In this document: positions 48,410-60,501 of the stretch, one piece after another
Position numbering within the stretch: the first letter of the stretch is position 1
Layout of the letters: each line of letters begins with the position of its first letter
Origin: Planoprotostelium fungivorum
Lineage: Eukaryota > Evosea > Variosea > Cavosteliida > Cavosteliaceae
Direction: 5' to 3'
DNA length: 64,000 nucleotides
Assembly (NCBI GenBank): GCA_003024175.1
Contig: MDYQ01000017.1
Location: 141,276-205,275, forward strand
The notes under the pieces: generated by a model
Told to the model about the DNA's origin: nothing
The model's database searches: none
The model's input: the letters and a program-made list of their open reading frames with translations, nothing else
Program-made: the position numbers and the translations under genes

Positions 48410-49300
48410 CACTGATCAATGATATGTGCGCGGTTTGATCTGCTCGCTTCTTCCTGGAAAAACACAAACGAATGACTCATTACGTAGCGATCAATCTCTC
48501 AGACATCGATTCAGTATTTATAAAGTATCTTTCGTAGCGCTTGGTGGCCCTCTTTAGTTGCATTCCTGTTTCCACTTCCACATGTTGTACAGTGTGTGTG
48601 TGATCACTCGGTGAGTAAAGGGTTCCTCTCTTTGCGTATTCTCAGATGTTGTTTGTATTGTTCATGGTGAATAATGTGAACGTCCATACGTCCATGTATT
48701 CCACTGGGCAAGACGCCCGATCGTGCTACAGCCTCTCTATTGTATGTGTGCAAAGTTTCTTTTCGTTCGTCATCGTCTATACATTCCGTTCTCGTGTGGG
48801 TGCTCGATGCTTTGGTGTTGCGGTTCTGTTTAGGATTGCTTCTGAGAAGGGCCAATGTGTAACTCCGGGGCCGTCTGGAATACATCGAAATCTCATCCTA
48901 ATCCCCCTCGTTTGAAAGCTTACAACGTCAGCTTGTGTCAGTCACCTTTCTCTTATTTACACACCGGGCGCATAGAAAGCTTCCGTTGGGCTGAATCCGC
49001 GAACTCTCTGCAACTATTCTGAGCGTTGGATAAACGGGCAGGGGCGCGTGGAGAATCTCCGTAAGAACAGACTCGGATGGCTCCCAGACTGTACGCTCCG
49101 CTCCCTCTCAGCGGAGTTGCGGAGTAGGAGGAGCTCGGACCAATGGGCTTGCTGATGGTGTGCGTTTCTCGTACGTCTCTTGTGGATCTTCCTGGATTCG
49201 AGCGGAGTCTCCAGGAGAGACGTGGTGGTGACGATGACGGTAACGACGCCGATGATGAAATCAGGATCATCATCCATCTGGGTGGATTTGCGGAAAGAAA
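48410..49300. other. Intergenic, no convincing gene
   Basis: Frames are open for 60-139 codons on the minus strand around 48.95-49.42 kb, but they overlap the plus-strand Pro-rich exon and show no domain. A run VVTVIVTTTSLLET could be a membrane segment if real. Otherwise I see only AT-rich spacer upstream of CENP-X. Confidence 0.3.
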
Positions 49301-49303
49301 GAA

Positions 49304-49743
49304 ATGGGTCCATTTCAGGAGGTTTGGGAAGACCAAATTTACGCAAATTCTGAATCGCAGATAGCCTATCATCCTTGCGTGCCCGCTCCTGAAGTTCCAA
49401 GCGAGGGCGGCCCGCCACCACCGCCTCCTCCCGCAGTGAAGAAGAGTGAGTCCAACGTCATCTGTCTCACTCGATCACCACGATGCGACGTGAATCTCAT
49501 CGTCTAAAACATCTCACCTACCTATCACAATATCACCATTATCGTCACCACACGATCTGAAAATTCATCATAGAGCCACCAACGGAAGGTACGACGACAC
49601 CGAAGAAGGCTCCACCCCCTGCAGCAGGGATGCAGATGTCCGAGTTGACTCAGAGGATCGTAGACTGGAGTACTGCCCAAAGACGCCTACTCTACCACGA
49701 AAAGAGATCACACCACCACCGGCCGCGACCGATCCAATGGCCG
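49304..49743 (+). CDS. Proline-rich exon pair, possibly 5' part of the F-box-like copy
   Basis: A plus frame has QEVWEDQIYANSE and then GGPPPPPPPAVKKS up to GTGAGT at about 49446, an intron to ATCATAG, and an exon with TTTPKKAPPPAAGMQMSELT or, in another phase, RKEITPPPAATDPMAELR. The second exon runs straight into the F-box-type sequence at 49752 but out of frame with it. Poly-Pro followed by short helices is all that can be said. It may be an unrelated gene truncated by the arrival of the F-box sequence. Confidence 0.3.
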
Positions 49744-49751
49744 AGCTGAGA

Positions 49752-50778
49752 ATTCTTCTCCTTGCTATCAGACAGTCCCATATCAACCACAGTCAAGACA
49801 GAAGAGTGGAACAGCTTCTTTGCTTTTCTGCGACTCCAAGATCTGTTCAAGAGAATGATCAACGAGATGGCCGTCAGTGTTTGTCCAATACACATTTGGT
49901 CCGAATACATGGATTCGTATAGAAAAGACTACGCCCTGAGAACGAAAGCGGCATCAGAATGCAAGATGGATAGTCTTAATCTGGACACCTTTCCCGCCGA
50001 AGTCATTGACCACATATGCGCCTTCCTGTATCCCAAAAGCAGCTTGTTACCTCTGGCGATTGAACCCAACATCTCGTTTTATTCACCGTGACAGATGAAA
50101 GTCAACAGAGCGCTGAGATCCATAGTGATTCCCGCCCACCGAAGGTTTCGGCTGAAACATCTCAATTCATCCTCCCGTGACAAGTCTGCCCTATCCTACA
50201 TCAACAGGAACCCTGAAGACACAACCCACCTAACCATCAAGAGTGTCGTTAAACCCTCACTCACCAGCACTTTCTCTCGTCATGATTTATTTCCGAACTT
50301 GGAGGCGCTGGTCTTTCATGCGACATCCCAAGCGGATCATTTGTTCATCGAACAATTGAGGTGCCGACATCTCAAGGATTTAAAACTCAGCCAGTGCATT
50401 TCGGTGCCTGATGTCCCGACCTCGAGTCTCTCGATGTAGACAGAAGCTCATATCTACCCGTAGTCACGTGAGTTCATCGTCCATCATCAGCAAACCAACG
50501 CACCTTACAGCTTTCCACACCTACGAAAGTTCTCTCTATCCGGAAATCGCACCGGATTTCCCAATTTGTTCTTGGAGAAGAACGAGAGCATCTCATGTTT
50601 CAGCATGGACGACACATTTCGACCTCGAGAGGACGTGCTATCCAATTTGACAGAGGCCAACATCTCTGCAGTCACCTGGGATTGGCTCGTTGCTCCCATG
50701 ATGACCAGAGGAGGACTACAGCGTCCTCCAAAGAGGGTCACCCTCTGTTCCAAATACCATGGTCCCACGTATCAATAA
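49752..50778 (+). pseudogene. Truncated F-box/LRR paralogue
   Basis: This copy matches the intact gene at 60502-62637: EEWNSFFAFLRLQDLFKRMI, LNLDTFPAEVIDHICAFLY (F-box), RALRSIVIPAHRRFRLKHLN, FSRHDLFPNLEALVFHA, FFLEKNES-like, then LTEANISAVTWDWLVAPMMT and a stop at 50776-50778. Signs of damage: no start codon of its own (a stop precedes the homologous frame at about 49747), a 5' splice site of GCGATT where the intact copy has GTGAGT (about 50059), a frame change around 50420 before DLESLDVDRSSYLPV, and loss of the C-terminal half including the acidic tail. The first ~120 nt are identical to the intact copy although later parts are diverged. Confidence 0.7.
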
Positions 50779-50806
50779 CGCAACGAAAGCATCAGATATA
50801 TGTCCA

Positions 50807-50817
50807 CATCTACAACG
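50807..50817. repeat. Dispersed repeat CATCTACAACG (intergenic)
   Basis: An exact 11-nt copy just past the end of the truncated F-box gene. Confidence 0.5.
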
Positions 50818-50947
50818 ATAAAAAGTCCCATCGATTCATCCTGGTGATTCTCTCTTCAGATGTCAAAAAACTCTTTCTGCTCGTCTGTGACGAGTTTCGA
50901 GTCATACAAGGTAATATCATTTGACAAAGTAAAGAAGTTTGGTCTGT

Positions 50948-53900
50948 TTATTCTACCATCTTGTCGGCTACTTCTTCTTCGGCTTGTTCTTGTCTCTTCT
51001 TCTCCTCCTCCTTTACAGGATCAATCCAAAAATTCTTCCAATTCATCTTCATCTCTTCTCACCATTCTCCTCGTTTGGAACCTCTGAAACACTTTGGCAA
51101 AGGAATCTCGAGTGACAAACTCTCTGTTTTCCGGCAGTTTCAACTTGTTCTTCTTGGCCTCTTCCACTTCCTTCTTCACCTTCTCTGTTCTCTTCTCCCT
51201 CTCCTCCTCCTCTTTCTTTGCTTCCTCCCTGCTCTTCTTCTCTTTCTCATCCTTGGGATCCAGCACAACTTGGATATTATCTGTCTGCAAGCAGTGTCCG
51301 TTGTATCCCCATCCGTCTTGGTCAGAATCGAGTCTCTCCAACGTCTTGCCCTCTTCTTCCTCCTCCTCTTCCTTCTCTTCCTCTTCTTCCTCCTCTTCCA
51401 TTTTGTCTTCTACTTCTTCCTTGTCTTCATCGTGTGTCTCATTCTGCAAGCTGTAATCGAAGAGTAACATTCCAACATTGTTCTCTGCAACTCTTCAGTT
51501 GATTCTGCTTTCTATCTCTCACCTCTGCTCTGCTCTTCCTCCTTGGTTTTCTTTAACAACAGAGCGAATGTATCGGCATGGGTGGACATCGCAGCATTCT
51601 CCAAGGCAGTGAAACCTGCATCTATGAGAACCTCTCTTCCACGCATCACCTCACCCTCAGCGTCACGGTCGTTGATGTCAATGGTACCGTCAGACAGTAG
51701 GGCATGCAGGTGCAAGACTGAACGTGTGAGGAGAGTCCAAAGGTACACACTCACTCTGTCCTTGCTGGGCGGCTACTGTGAGGGCGGAACGACCTTCAGA
51801 ATCCTTCTGCTTGATGATCTTACTTCCCGATGCCTTCAACACGGAGTCCAACATCTTTACATCGTTCTGAAGTGCCGTGTGGATGAGAGGTTGACTCTTC
51901 TCGTCACCTGATCCAATCAGCCGTGTTCATCTATCAAAGACATCTCACATCGGAGGGTTGCACCCTTCTCTACCAACAAGTCGAAGGTCTTCGAGTCAGA
52001 GGATCGAGCGGTCCTCAGGAGAGGATATTCGCCCTTATCCACCTTGTCCAGGAATTCGGCTGTGACAGTGAGAGACTTCTCCCAACATCTTCTCACTCTT
52101 TCTCTTCTCATCTTCATCGATCAACTGAGACAAGAACGTTCGTCTCTCTTCTGTGTTGGCGGTTTGGACGAATCTGTCGATGATGCCCTTTCCAATGTTA
52201 TCCCACTGCAGTTGAATCACCCAGCCTCCATCGTTGTCCTTGTGACCCTTCTTCGTGTACTTGTCGAAGAGATGCTGAGCCATCTCCAGTTGTTTGTTGT
52301 CCAGGGCCATGAGGATGGGATTCTCCTTGACCACCTACTCGTCTCATCCATCGCTCTTTGTTCCTCCTCACCTCTTTCTGTGCTCCCTGGTATTCACTCG
52401 CCCACTGTGATTTCTTTCCAGCCTGGGCCAGTCAGTTGAAGATTGATATTCCAAGGAGAAGATGGAGAGACACTCACGACGTCGAGACCCTCGTACTGCT
52501 CCACCTTCTCCACGATGGGGATCTTGGTGGAGTACTCGATGATGAGATCGATGGCCTCTTTGTTCTTGTTCTGAACGGCATACGTCAAGGGATGTCGCTT
52601 GAAGATTTGGTGTAGCCATCTCTCGTTGTCTGTCTTGGCATCTAATATGGCCTTGAACATCTCCACCTGTTATCTCTCCGTTCATATTCGATGTGTCTCT
52701 CATCTCTCACGTTCTTGGAGTCTTTCAATGTGAAACGGATCAGATTATCATCCAAGGCCTCCTTTGGGTTGACATCGCAGTTGATTTGGTATTCTCCCGC
52801 AGCGTTCTTCTTTCCCTTCTTTCCCTTCTTCTCTCCCTTCGAATTCAGATAATCTCCCGGTCTCATCTACAGATGGAATCAGTTCGATTCAATCTACACG
52901 AACTCACGGAAGATAATTTCGACAGATCAAAGTTATTCAAGGCTGCCTTCTTGGCTGGGGATGCCTCTTCTACGTTCAAAGGAGTGAACTGTACGTGCGC
53001 AATCTCGATCAACTGGAAGAGTGAGATGTGAGATCGGTCATGAGGATCACCTTCTTCAGCATGGGAGCATCAGAAGCCAAGAGTAGAGGAGATACACGAG
53101 AAGAGGTGGGGTCTTGGATGAAGGCCATCACGTGTAGCTGTTGTCCGATCGGTTTCTTGATGGTCAACTCTTCCACTGCCGCGACATCTCCCTTGACGAT
53201 GGCTTCAAAGAGAGATTCGTATTTCTTCTGATCCTCTTCACTGATCTTGAACTTGGACGACCAGGGATAAGTCACACTGAGCTGGAAGGGTTCCTTGGAC
53301 TGACGAATGAGCTTGAGAGAGTTGAGAGACTCACCGGTTGATCAAAGGACCACTTGTACTCTCCCGTCTCTTCCAAGAGACCTCTGTCCTTCCAGTACAA
53401 TCCAGTCAGCACTAGGAATCTACTCCTCTCAGTCTTCGTCTCCTCTCCTTCTCACCTGTCCTGGAATTCCTCCTTTGCCTCTTGGAAGTCATCGAATGAC
53501 TTTCCATCCTTGTCGTCTGTTGTCACGAGGTAAGGTTGTTTGTTCTTGTGGGTGTTGATCAATTCCAGCCGGAGTGTCTTCTTCTTTTTCGTCAGAAGTG
53601 CCTCCATGGCTACATCCTTTCCTTCTTCTCCGTGTCAGTCTCTCCTCTCTCTCCCTCACTCACTCTGTCCCTTCTTTCCTGTGTTCGTCTTCGCCTTCTT
53701 CGGCTTGGGAGCTTCCTCCTCCTCCTCTTCATCTTCGCTCTCACTACTCTCGGATCGCTGTCTCTGTTCTCCGGTGTTAGGTCATCGTGCCATCGGTATA
53801 TTCACCTTTCCGGCTGTCTTTCCTGCCTTTCGCTGGTTCTGCTGGTACACGAGATCCTCGTCGGTCAACTTGAGATCCACAAATGCCTTCGCCTTCTTTC

Positions 53901-56900
53901 CCAACAGCTTGATGATCTCCTTGTTCTTCTTCTCTGCCTCACGGACTCTCTCGATGATGCTTCCGTCGGTCACTCTTTGTCCATCATCTTCTCTCACCGT
54001 TTGGCTAATCTGACTCTCTTCTCTCGAATTTGAACGTTGTAAACGGTTGATGTGTCTTGATCGTGTCTGTTCGACTCATTCAATCTCCTACAGAGGGTTA
54101 TTCTAGGTTGTAAACGACGTAAGATCACTTGATGACTCGATGTTTCCAGCTCTTCTCGTCCGTGACGCTGAGCTGATAGGCACGCTGGCGCATGAAGGAC
54201 ATCTGTTGATCGTACCACTGATGCTCGTCTGAAGGAATTCTTCCCTCCCTCTCCACCAATCTCTCGTGATCCTTCAACTGAGACGGGTCAGTCTCTCCCT
54301 CTCCTCTCCTTCACCTTCTGCTGCAGTCGATCTCTTCTATGGTGACAGGTGTCCAGTGGAGTGAATGAGTTGTGGATGCAATTGACATCAGCACCGTTCT
54401 GGATGAGGTACTCCACGATCTTCACGTCGTTCATCTTGATGGCCTTGATGAGAGGAACTTTTGGTTTCCGTTGTCAGAGCTGTGTACCTTGGCCTGTACA
54501 CACAGTGAGGCGGAGATGAGAGAATGGACTCACTCCTAGATCTTCAACGAGGATCTGAATGAAATGGAGGGGATCTTTCGAGATGTTGATGGCCGTACAG
54601 ATCAACGGCTCCATGTCTCTGTCGTAGATGGGTGTCTTGTTGTCCTTGTACTTTTTGATGTAATCTACCAACACACGGAAGAGCTTCTTATGACCAGAAG
54701 ACAGTGTCGATTGGATCAGCTGGTGTCTGACGTTCTTGTCCTCGTCAGAGAAGAGAGATCCCACTAATTTGAGGACAAATGAGAGCAAGCGAGGTGTCTT
54801 GATGTTCTCATTCTGGTAGTTTTGCACGACGAGTTTTCTGAAATGAGCTGAATTCCGTCAATCGATGTCTGTGGGTGAGAGAGGGTCACCTCTCTTATCT
54901 GGGAGAGCATTCCACAGCATCTTTGCGATATCGAAATGGCCGAAATCAATGGCAGTGATGAGAGGGATCTTTCCTTCATCCCAATCTGTGGCTTCTAGAT
55001 CCAGTTGATCTTCTTCTTCCTTGTCATAATCTGTCTCGATGAGTCCATCTCCTCTGTACATCCTCACCATAGGCGTTCTTCTCCTTGTTCTCCGCTGCTT
55101 CCTTCTTTCTGGCATCTACGATACTCTTGATGGATTCAAAGTCTCCATCCTCTCCCTCATCATCTTCCCCTTCTTCCTCCTCGTTCTCTTCTTCTCCCTC
55201 TTCTTCCTCCTCGTTCTCTTCTTCTCCCTCTTCTTCCTCCTCGTTCTCTTCTTCATCCATGGGGTCGTCCTCTTCTTCGTCTTCTCCCTTCTTGCCTTTT
55301 CCTCCCTTCTTCAATGGCTTCTTCTTCTCCTTCTTCGGAGCTGACTTCTTCTCTTCCACCTTCTTCACTTCCGCTTTCTTCGGCTTCTTCTCCTTCTTGG
55401 CAGCTGGCTTCAACTCCACCCTTCTCACGGCCCTCCTCTTGTTCTCGTCGTCATACCTCCTCTGCATTCCAATCACTTCACTCTCGTGAGTCACCGTCTG
55501 GTATTGTCAGTCCATTCCCCTCCCCTCTCTCTCACGTTCTTCTTGAACACTTTGAGGATCTCCTGGTTGTCCATGGAGAAGTCGACGTATCTCTCGTCGT
55601 CCACTTTGCACTGCTTCTCTCCCGCTGAATAGCTATCTTCGAAGATGTCGTACAACTTCTGGTCGAACTTGGTCCATTTTCCTTTGTCATCTCTCCAGTA
55701 CCACTCGGTCTCCGCTCGACTCTCTTCCTCCAAAAGATCAAACTTTTCGAGGGTCTGTCTCACGAATTCGGTCCTTCCGTAGGCTGTACACCCTTCAGTC
55801 CAATCGAACGGATTCATTTCTACTCACTGGCGGCAATATGGAGAGATGTTCTGCCGTCTGTCATACGTGCAGACACACGAGCACCTGATTCTAACAGAAA
55901 CTGTATAAATGGTCAGTTTGTAAGGGAAGAACGATGATAGATTCACCTGAGTGCACTTGTTGGCACCAGCAAAGGCTGCGATCATGAGGGGTGTGCGTCC
56001 CACGGCATCTCTGCTGTTGAGCATCTCCTTCTTCTTCTCGTCGTCTTTCTCATCGAAGATCTTCTTCAGAGCCTTCACATCATCACCACTGATGTCCTTC
56101 ACAATCTGCTCCGTATCGTCCAGGGCGTAAGCTCCCTCAGTCCAGTCACCCTCTGTTCACCTTTCAATCCCATTCATCTCGATTCACATGAATCACCTGT
56201 GATGGGATGGAAAGAACCGATCTTAGCCTGTGATCGAGTGAGAAGGAATGTTATAGACAAAAGAATCGAGTGATCGAGTGAGAAGGAATGTCATAGACAA
56301 AAGAATCGAGTGAGAAGAGGGCACAGAGATGAAGAACAAAGGGATAGAAAGATCTCTCACCTGAGCTCCAGGATTGACAGTGACCCAAGTGAGAATGCCA
56401 GAGACAAAGGGGGCATCAGGATCCACCTATAGAATCAATCGAATTCTTCTCGTAAACTCACATGTTCTTCCGGAACGGGGGGACAATGTCCACAGCAGTC
56501 TCTGAGAATCTCTGCAGCAGTTCCAAAGAAGCAAGGATGTGTGTGGAATCCCTTAGAAGGGTCGTACCACTTGGAGTTGAGAACCATGTCCTTGGTGTAC
56601 ATCAACTTTCTGATTCTCTCCGCAGGCCATTCAGGGTCCCATGGCATGAACACGCTGGAGTAGTCTGATCTGGCTTCCGCAGAGTCTTCATCGTCGTCAC
56701 TGTCCTCTCCCGTCAAGTCCATCATGAGGGAGCCTGACTGCGTCATTCTTCATCTTCCCATCTCCTCACCTCTCCTGAACGACTCCGCTTCTCTTCCCTT
56801 GCGTTCCCTGACGAGATTTCTCCATTGCTGTCTCGCTTCGGGTGTGGGCAGTGCTTCCAAGAGGAGAAGTCTGGCCAATCCTTGCAGTTGATCGTATCTC

Positions 56901-59031
56901 CTCTCCAACAACTGTAAGATTCAATTCAAACTCACGAGAGGCTGACGATCACCTGAAGATCGACGCGTTTACGATCGAGAGTGGGCACCAAGACAGAGAA
57001 GCCTCTCTGGGCGTACTTGAATAGTCTCATCTCATAAGAGGGAGATCTCCTCTCCATGTCCACGGTGTTGTATCTGTGGGTCAACGCTCGGTGTGCTCTG
57101 GGTGTCATCCATACTTTGCTTCCGTCGTATCCCACACTGCANAACAAAGGGATAGAAAGATCTCTCACCTGAGCTCCAGGATTGACAGTGACCCAAGTGA
57201 GAATGCCAGAGACAAAGGGGGCATCAGGATCCACCTATAGAATCAATCGAATTCTTCTCGTAAACTCACATGTTCTTCCGGAACGGGGGGACAATGTCCA
57301 CAGCAGTCTCTGAGAATCTCTGCAGCAGTTCCAAAGAAGCAAGGATGTGTGTGGAATCCCTTAGAAGGGTCGTACCACTTGGAGTTGAGAACCATGTCCT
57401 TGGTGTACATCAACTTTCTGATTCTCTCCGCAGGCCATTCAGGGTCCCATGGCATGAACACGCTGGAGTAGTCTGATCTGGCTTCCGCAGAGTCTTCATC
57501 GTCGTCACTGTCCTCTCCCGTCAAGTCCATCATGAGGGAGCCTGACTGCGTCATTCTTCATCTTCCCATCTCCTCACCTCTCCTGAACGACTCCGCTTCT
57601 CTTCCCTTGCGTTCCCTGACGAGATTTCTCCATTGCTGTCTCGCTTCGGGTGTGGGCAGTGCTTCCAAGAGGAGAAGTCTGGCCAATCCTTGCAGTTGAT
57701 CGTATCTCCTCTCCAACAACTGTAAGATTCAATTCAAACTCACGAGAGGCTGACGATCACCTGAAGATCGACGCGTTTACGATCGAGAGTGGGCACCAAG
57801 ACAGAGAAGCCTCTCTGGGCGTACTTGAATAGTCTCATCTCATAAGAGGGAGATCTCCTCTCCATGTCCACGGTGTTGTATCTGTGGGTCAACGCTCGGT
57901 GTGCTCTGGGTGTCATCCATACTTTGCTTCCGTCGTATCCCACACTGCACGCGTCCACGTCGAATCCCTTCGAGAAATCGTCAGTCAGGGTCATTCATTC
58001 TTATGATGGTCACCATCAAGACTTCAGCGGGAGACTTGTACAGTCTGAGGATGATCTGGATGTGACGATAGGGAAACTGAGAGACAATGGAGACGGCGTG
58101 CTTGCTTCGGAAGCAGATGCAGTTGTAGGGTACCGTCTCTTTGATTCCGTGATAAATCTCCTCCAACTTTTTGTTGGCCTTCTCCTCGTCCAGCCCGTAG
58201 ATGAACAGATCGATGTCTGACTTGTCGTATTTCGCTTGGTAATACAGTCTGCGGCTCTGATTATCTGTTGAGTGTCAATGGATGGTAGAGTTCGTGTCGT
58301 GTACCCTTTCCAGCGACATCTGGGAGAGGACTGAGAGCAGCGAGGATGGAACCTCCGGCAGCAAAGACATTGTCCCAGTTGAACTGTCTGAATTGTCCTG
58401 AACAGATCAGCTCCTCGTACACCGCAGTTCAGAGTTCATTCTACCTTCGGTGAACACGTCGAAATTTCTCTGGAAATTCTTGATGTCCACGATGGTGCTC
58501 TGACTTCCCGAGTTGGTGGCGGTAGGCTTGAGACCCTGAACAAATCCATCAGATTGAAAGAAACAGCCTGTGACTCACGGAGATGGCCTTGAGGGTGTCC
58601 TTCTGTTCACCGGTGATGTGAACCTTCTTTCTTGGATCATCGTCTCTCAAGAAGGCAGGGATCTCTACCGTCGAGGTCGGGCCTTCAGAGAACAGACGGG
58701 GGATGGCCTTTTCCTTTTCATCCTCTTCGTAAACGTTGAAGAAGGAGGATGGAGTAGCATGAACGTCGATCAGATTGAGGTGAGGATCATCCAAAATGGA
58801 GGAGTCCCTCTTTTGAGCATACAACTCTCGGTACCTGCGAAAACGTTCAGTTTCGTTGTAAGGTCTTACACACCAGTTCTCTTCGGTGCATAACTGGTCG
58901 AAGAGCTTCAACTTTGTCGAGCTATCATTCAAAACCTAGAGCGGATCAGTACTTCAACAGAGAGATCGGTGTGATACCTTTGGGTACTCTACCACGTAGT
59001 CCTTGCTTGGTCTCTCGGTGAGTTCCTTCAT
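50948..59031 (-). CDS. Giant ankyrin-repeat protein with nucleotidyltransferase-like and WWE domains
   Basis: Read from the ATG at 59031 (MKELTERPSKDYVVEYPKV) through many short introns to the stop at 50948-50950. Domain order: an N-terminal globular part; FNWDNVFAAGGSILAALSPL followed by KSDIDLFIYGL and FDVDACSVGYDGSKVWMTPR, a pattern like the GG/S and DxD motifs of polymerase-beta-type nucleotidyltransferases; an ankyrin repeat (GRTPLMIAAFAGANKCTQ, DGRTSLHIAAS); a WWE domain (EWYWRDDKGKWTKFD, then VDDERYVDFSMDNQE); a Lys- and Glu-rich linker; further ankyrin units (PLIKAIKMNDVKIVEYLIQN, NPILMALDNKQLEMAQHLFD, GFTALENAAMSTHADTF); a second acidic linker; and a C-terminus MNWKNFWIDPVKEEEKKRQE. 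WWE domains bind poly-ADP-ribose or mediate ubiquitin-system contacts. No PARP or E3 catalytic domain is seen. The gene contains an 808-bp assembly duplication. Confidence 0.78.
55171..55258. repeat. Three 30-bp coding repeats (acidic)
   Basis: TTCTTCCTCCTCGTTCTCTT-type units start at 55171, 55201 and 55231 and encode repeats of EENEEEEEGE in the ankyrin/WWE gene. The exact period suggests recent slippage. Confidence 0.85.
56232..56311. repeat. 40-bp tandem repeat inside an intron
   Basis: Two copies of GATCGAGTGAGAAGGAATGT (with AC for AT late in copy 2) plus 20 nt start at 56232 and 56272. They lengthen one intron of the ankyrin/WWE gene well beyond the local norm. Confidence 0.8.
56335..57950. 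repeat. 808-bp duplication around a single N (57142)
   Basis: The sequence from 56335 is repeated from 57143. The two copies look identical over about 807 bp. The join cuts an exon (…CACACTGCA-N) and makes exons of the ankyrin/WWE gene appear twice. Unlike the other N-flanking duplications, I see no SNPs. Confidence 0.85.
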
Positions 59032-59157
59032 CTTTGCTTCTTGTGAAACAAATTTTTATGTTGAGTGACTGCCATTGTGTAAAGGTCCGGTTTGTTCGCT
59101 GAAAGATTCGCACTACCTGGAAAAACTCGCAAACAACGAGATATTTTATGTTCAATT

Positions 59158-60212
59158 TTAATCGAGGGAATCGGCAGTCTTGGCCTCTATCTCTGAGTTT
59201 GATGAAACGATAGAGACAACCTTTCCACCATATCTATCTGGTAGTTGAGAGGGATCGATTCTCTCTGTCATCATCTGTGTGACACTCCCTTCGCTGCAGA
59301 CGACAAACTTCTTTCGAGTTGCCTCGGAGAGGATGGGTCGAAAGACCTTGAATAAGAATGCACCCCACCTGATATCGTGTGAGCTGATCACATGTCAGCA
59401 TGAGCTCACGTTGGGATGTTGATGAAGAATTTTGTGGCCTGGAAGTTTGTAAGGGTGAAGAGTGCTATCGAGGGCACACCAGAAATTCAGGGTAATTGTC
59501 CTGCATGATTTTGATGGTCGCAGAGGAAGCGTTCTTCGTCGTTGAATTGGAAGAGAAGAAGCTGACGCCCTTGTAATCGTGGACTTGTACCATGTCCGTC
59601 TTCTTATCGAAATCCAACAGTTGGATACCTGAGGGTGTCAGAATTCACCAATACACAAGATTCACGATGACGTACCCTTCTCCATCAATTGGACCCTCCA
59701 TCTCAGAAATCGGTTCAGATCACCAAAGACCTGCTCAAAAGATGAACGACGTTCATTGGAAGATGGATGAGGTGTCACCGTTTCTGGGTCGAGGCCACCG
59801 TACATGTTATAGCACACGGGTCTCCCTTCTTTGTCCTCTCCCTGAATATAACCAACACCGTTGAATACCTCTGGTGGGAATTCTTCAGTGAGGATGGTGT
59901 CTGCCTTGAATGATGCGCGCCACTTGAGAGTGTTCAAAAGCATTGCTCGGGCTTGCTCGACATTAGAGTTTCTGCCGTATCACATTAATGAGGCTGATTG
60001 TCATTCCCTACTCGCCTGGCTCGAATGAATTTGATCAACAAAACTGGTAATCTTGTGTCTTCAGATGTGCTGGATAATGAGATCCCCCACAGAGAGTCTT
60101 TGATAGATGCCCCTAACTCAGGATCCTCTTTGGCAGACTTCACGATGTCATCCAATTGCGACTTAAGATTGGCGATCGCTTGTTGTTCAATGGGAGTGTA
60201 CGATGAGCTCAT
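59158..60212 (-). CDS. CRAL-TRIO (Sec14-like) lipid-binding protein
   Basis: The start at 60212 reads MSSSYTPIEQQAIANLKSQL. The N-terminal helical CRAL-TRIO-N domain has DTRLPVLLIKFIRARR and, after an intron, VEQARAMLLNTLKWRASFK. The lipid-binding domain follows: PVCYNMYGGLDPETV, LNRFLRWRVQLMEKG, VQVHDYKGVSFFSSN, IMQDNYPEFL, a KFFINIP segment, FKVFRPILSEATRKKFVV and LPDRYGGKV, where the Tyr-Gly-Gly motif is typical. The stop is at 59158-59160. About 290 residues, the normal family size. It most likely transfers or presents phosphoinositide or another lipid; which ligand is unknown. No GOLD domain or membrane helix is present. Confidence 0.9.
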
Positions 60213-60501
60213 CGTTGCGATCGTATTTATTTTGAATTTCTGTTGATCGCTTCCGACAACAACAACTATGGGCTGAGAAAAATAAATTTTACACTATTAC
60301 AAGCTGAGTAATTTCATAGTAAATCACAAGTGCATCCTTTCAGCGATTTAAATAGAAGAGCTTCAGTTAAGAGTGAACTGTTCTCTGTGTGCGTCAGCAG
60401 CTGGTGGAAATCCTCTTCCGTAGATATTTTTTTTCTGAATAGATTTGGTCTTTTTCTGACTTCCTGCCTAAAAGTCCATTTCTTTCGGCATCGTCACAAA
60501 G

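Noticed and set aside
48403-48445. GCGCGGTTT as an E2F site upstream of CENP-X
   Set aside because: It does not fit the TTTSSCGC consensus in either orientation.
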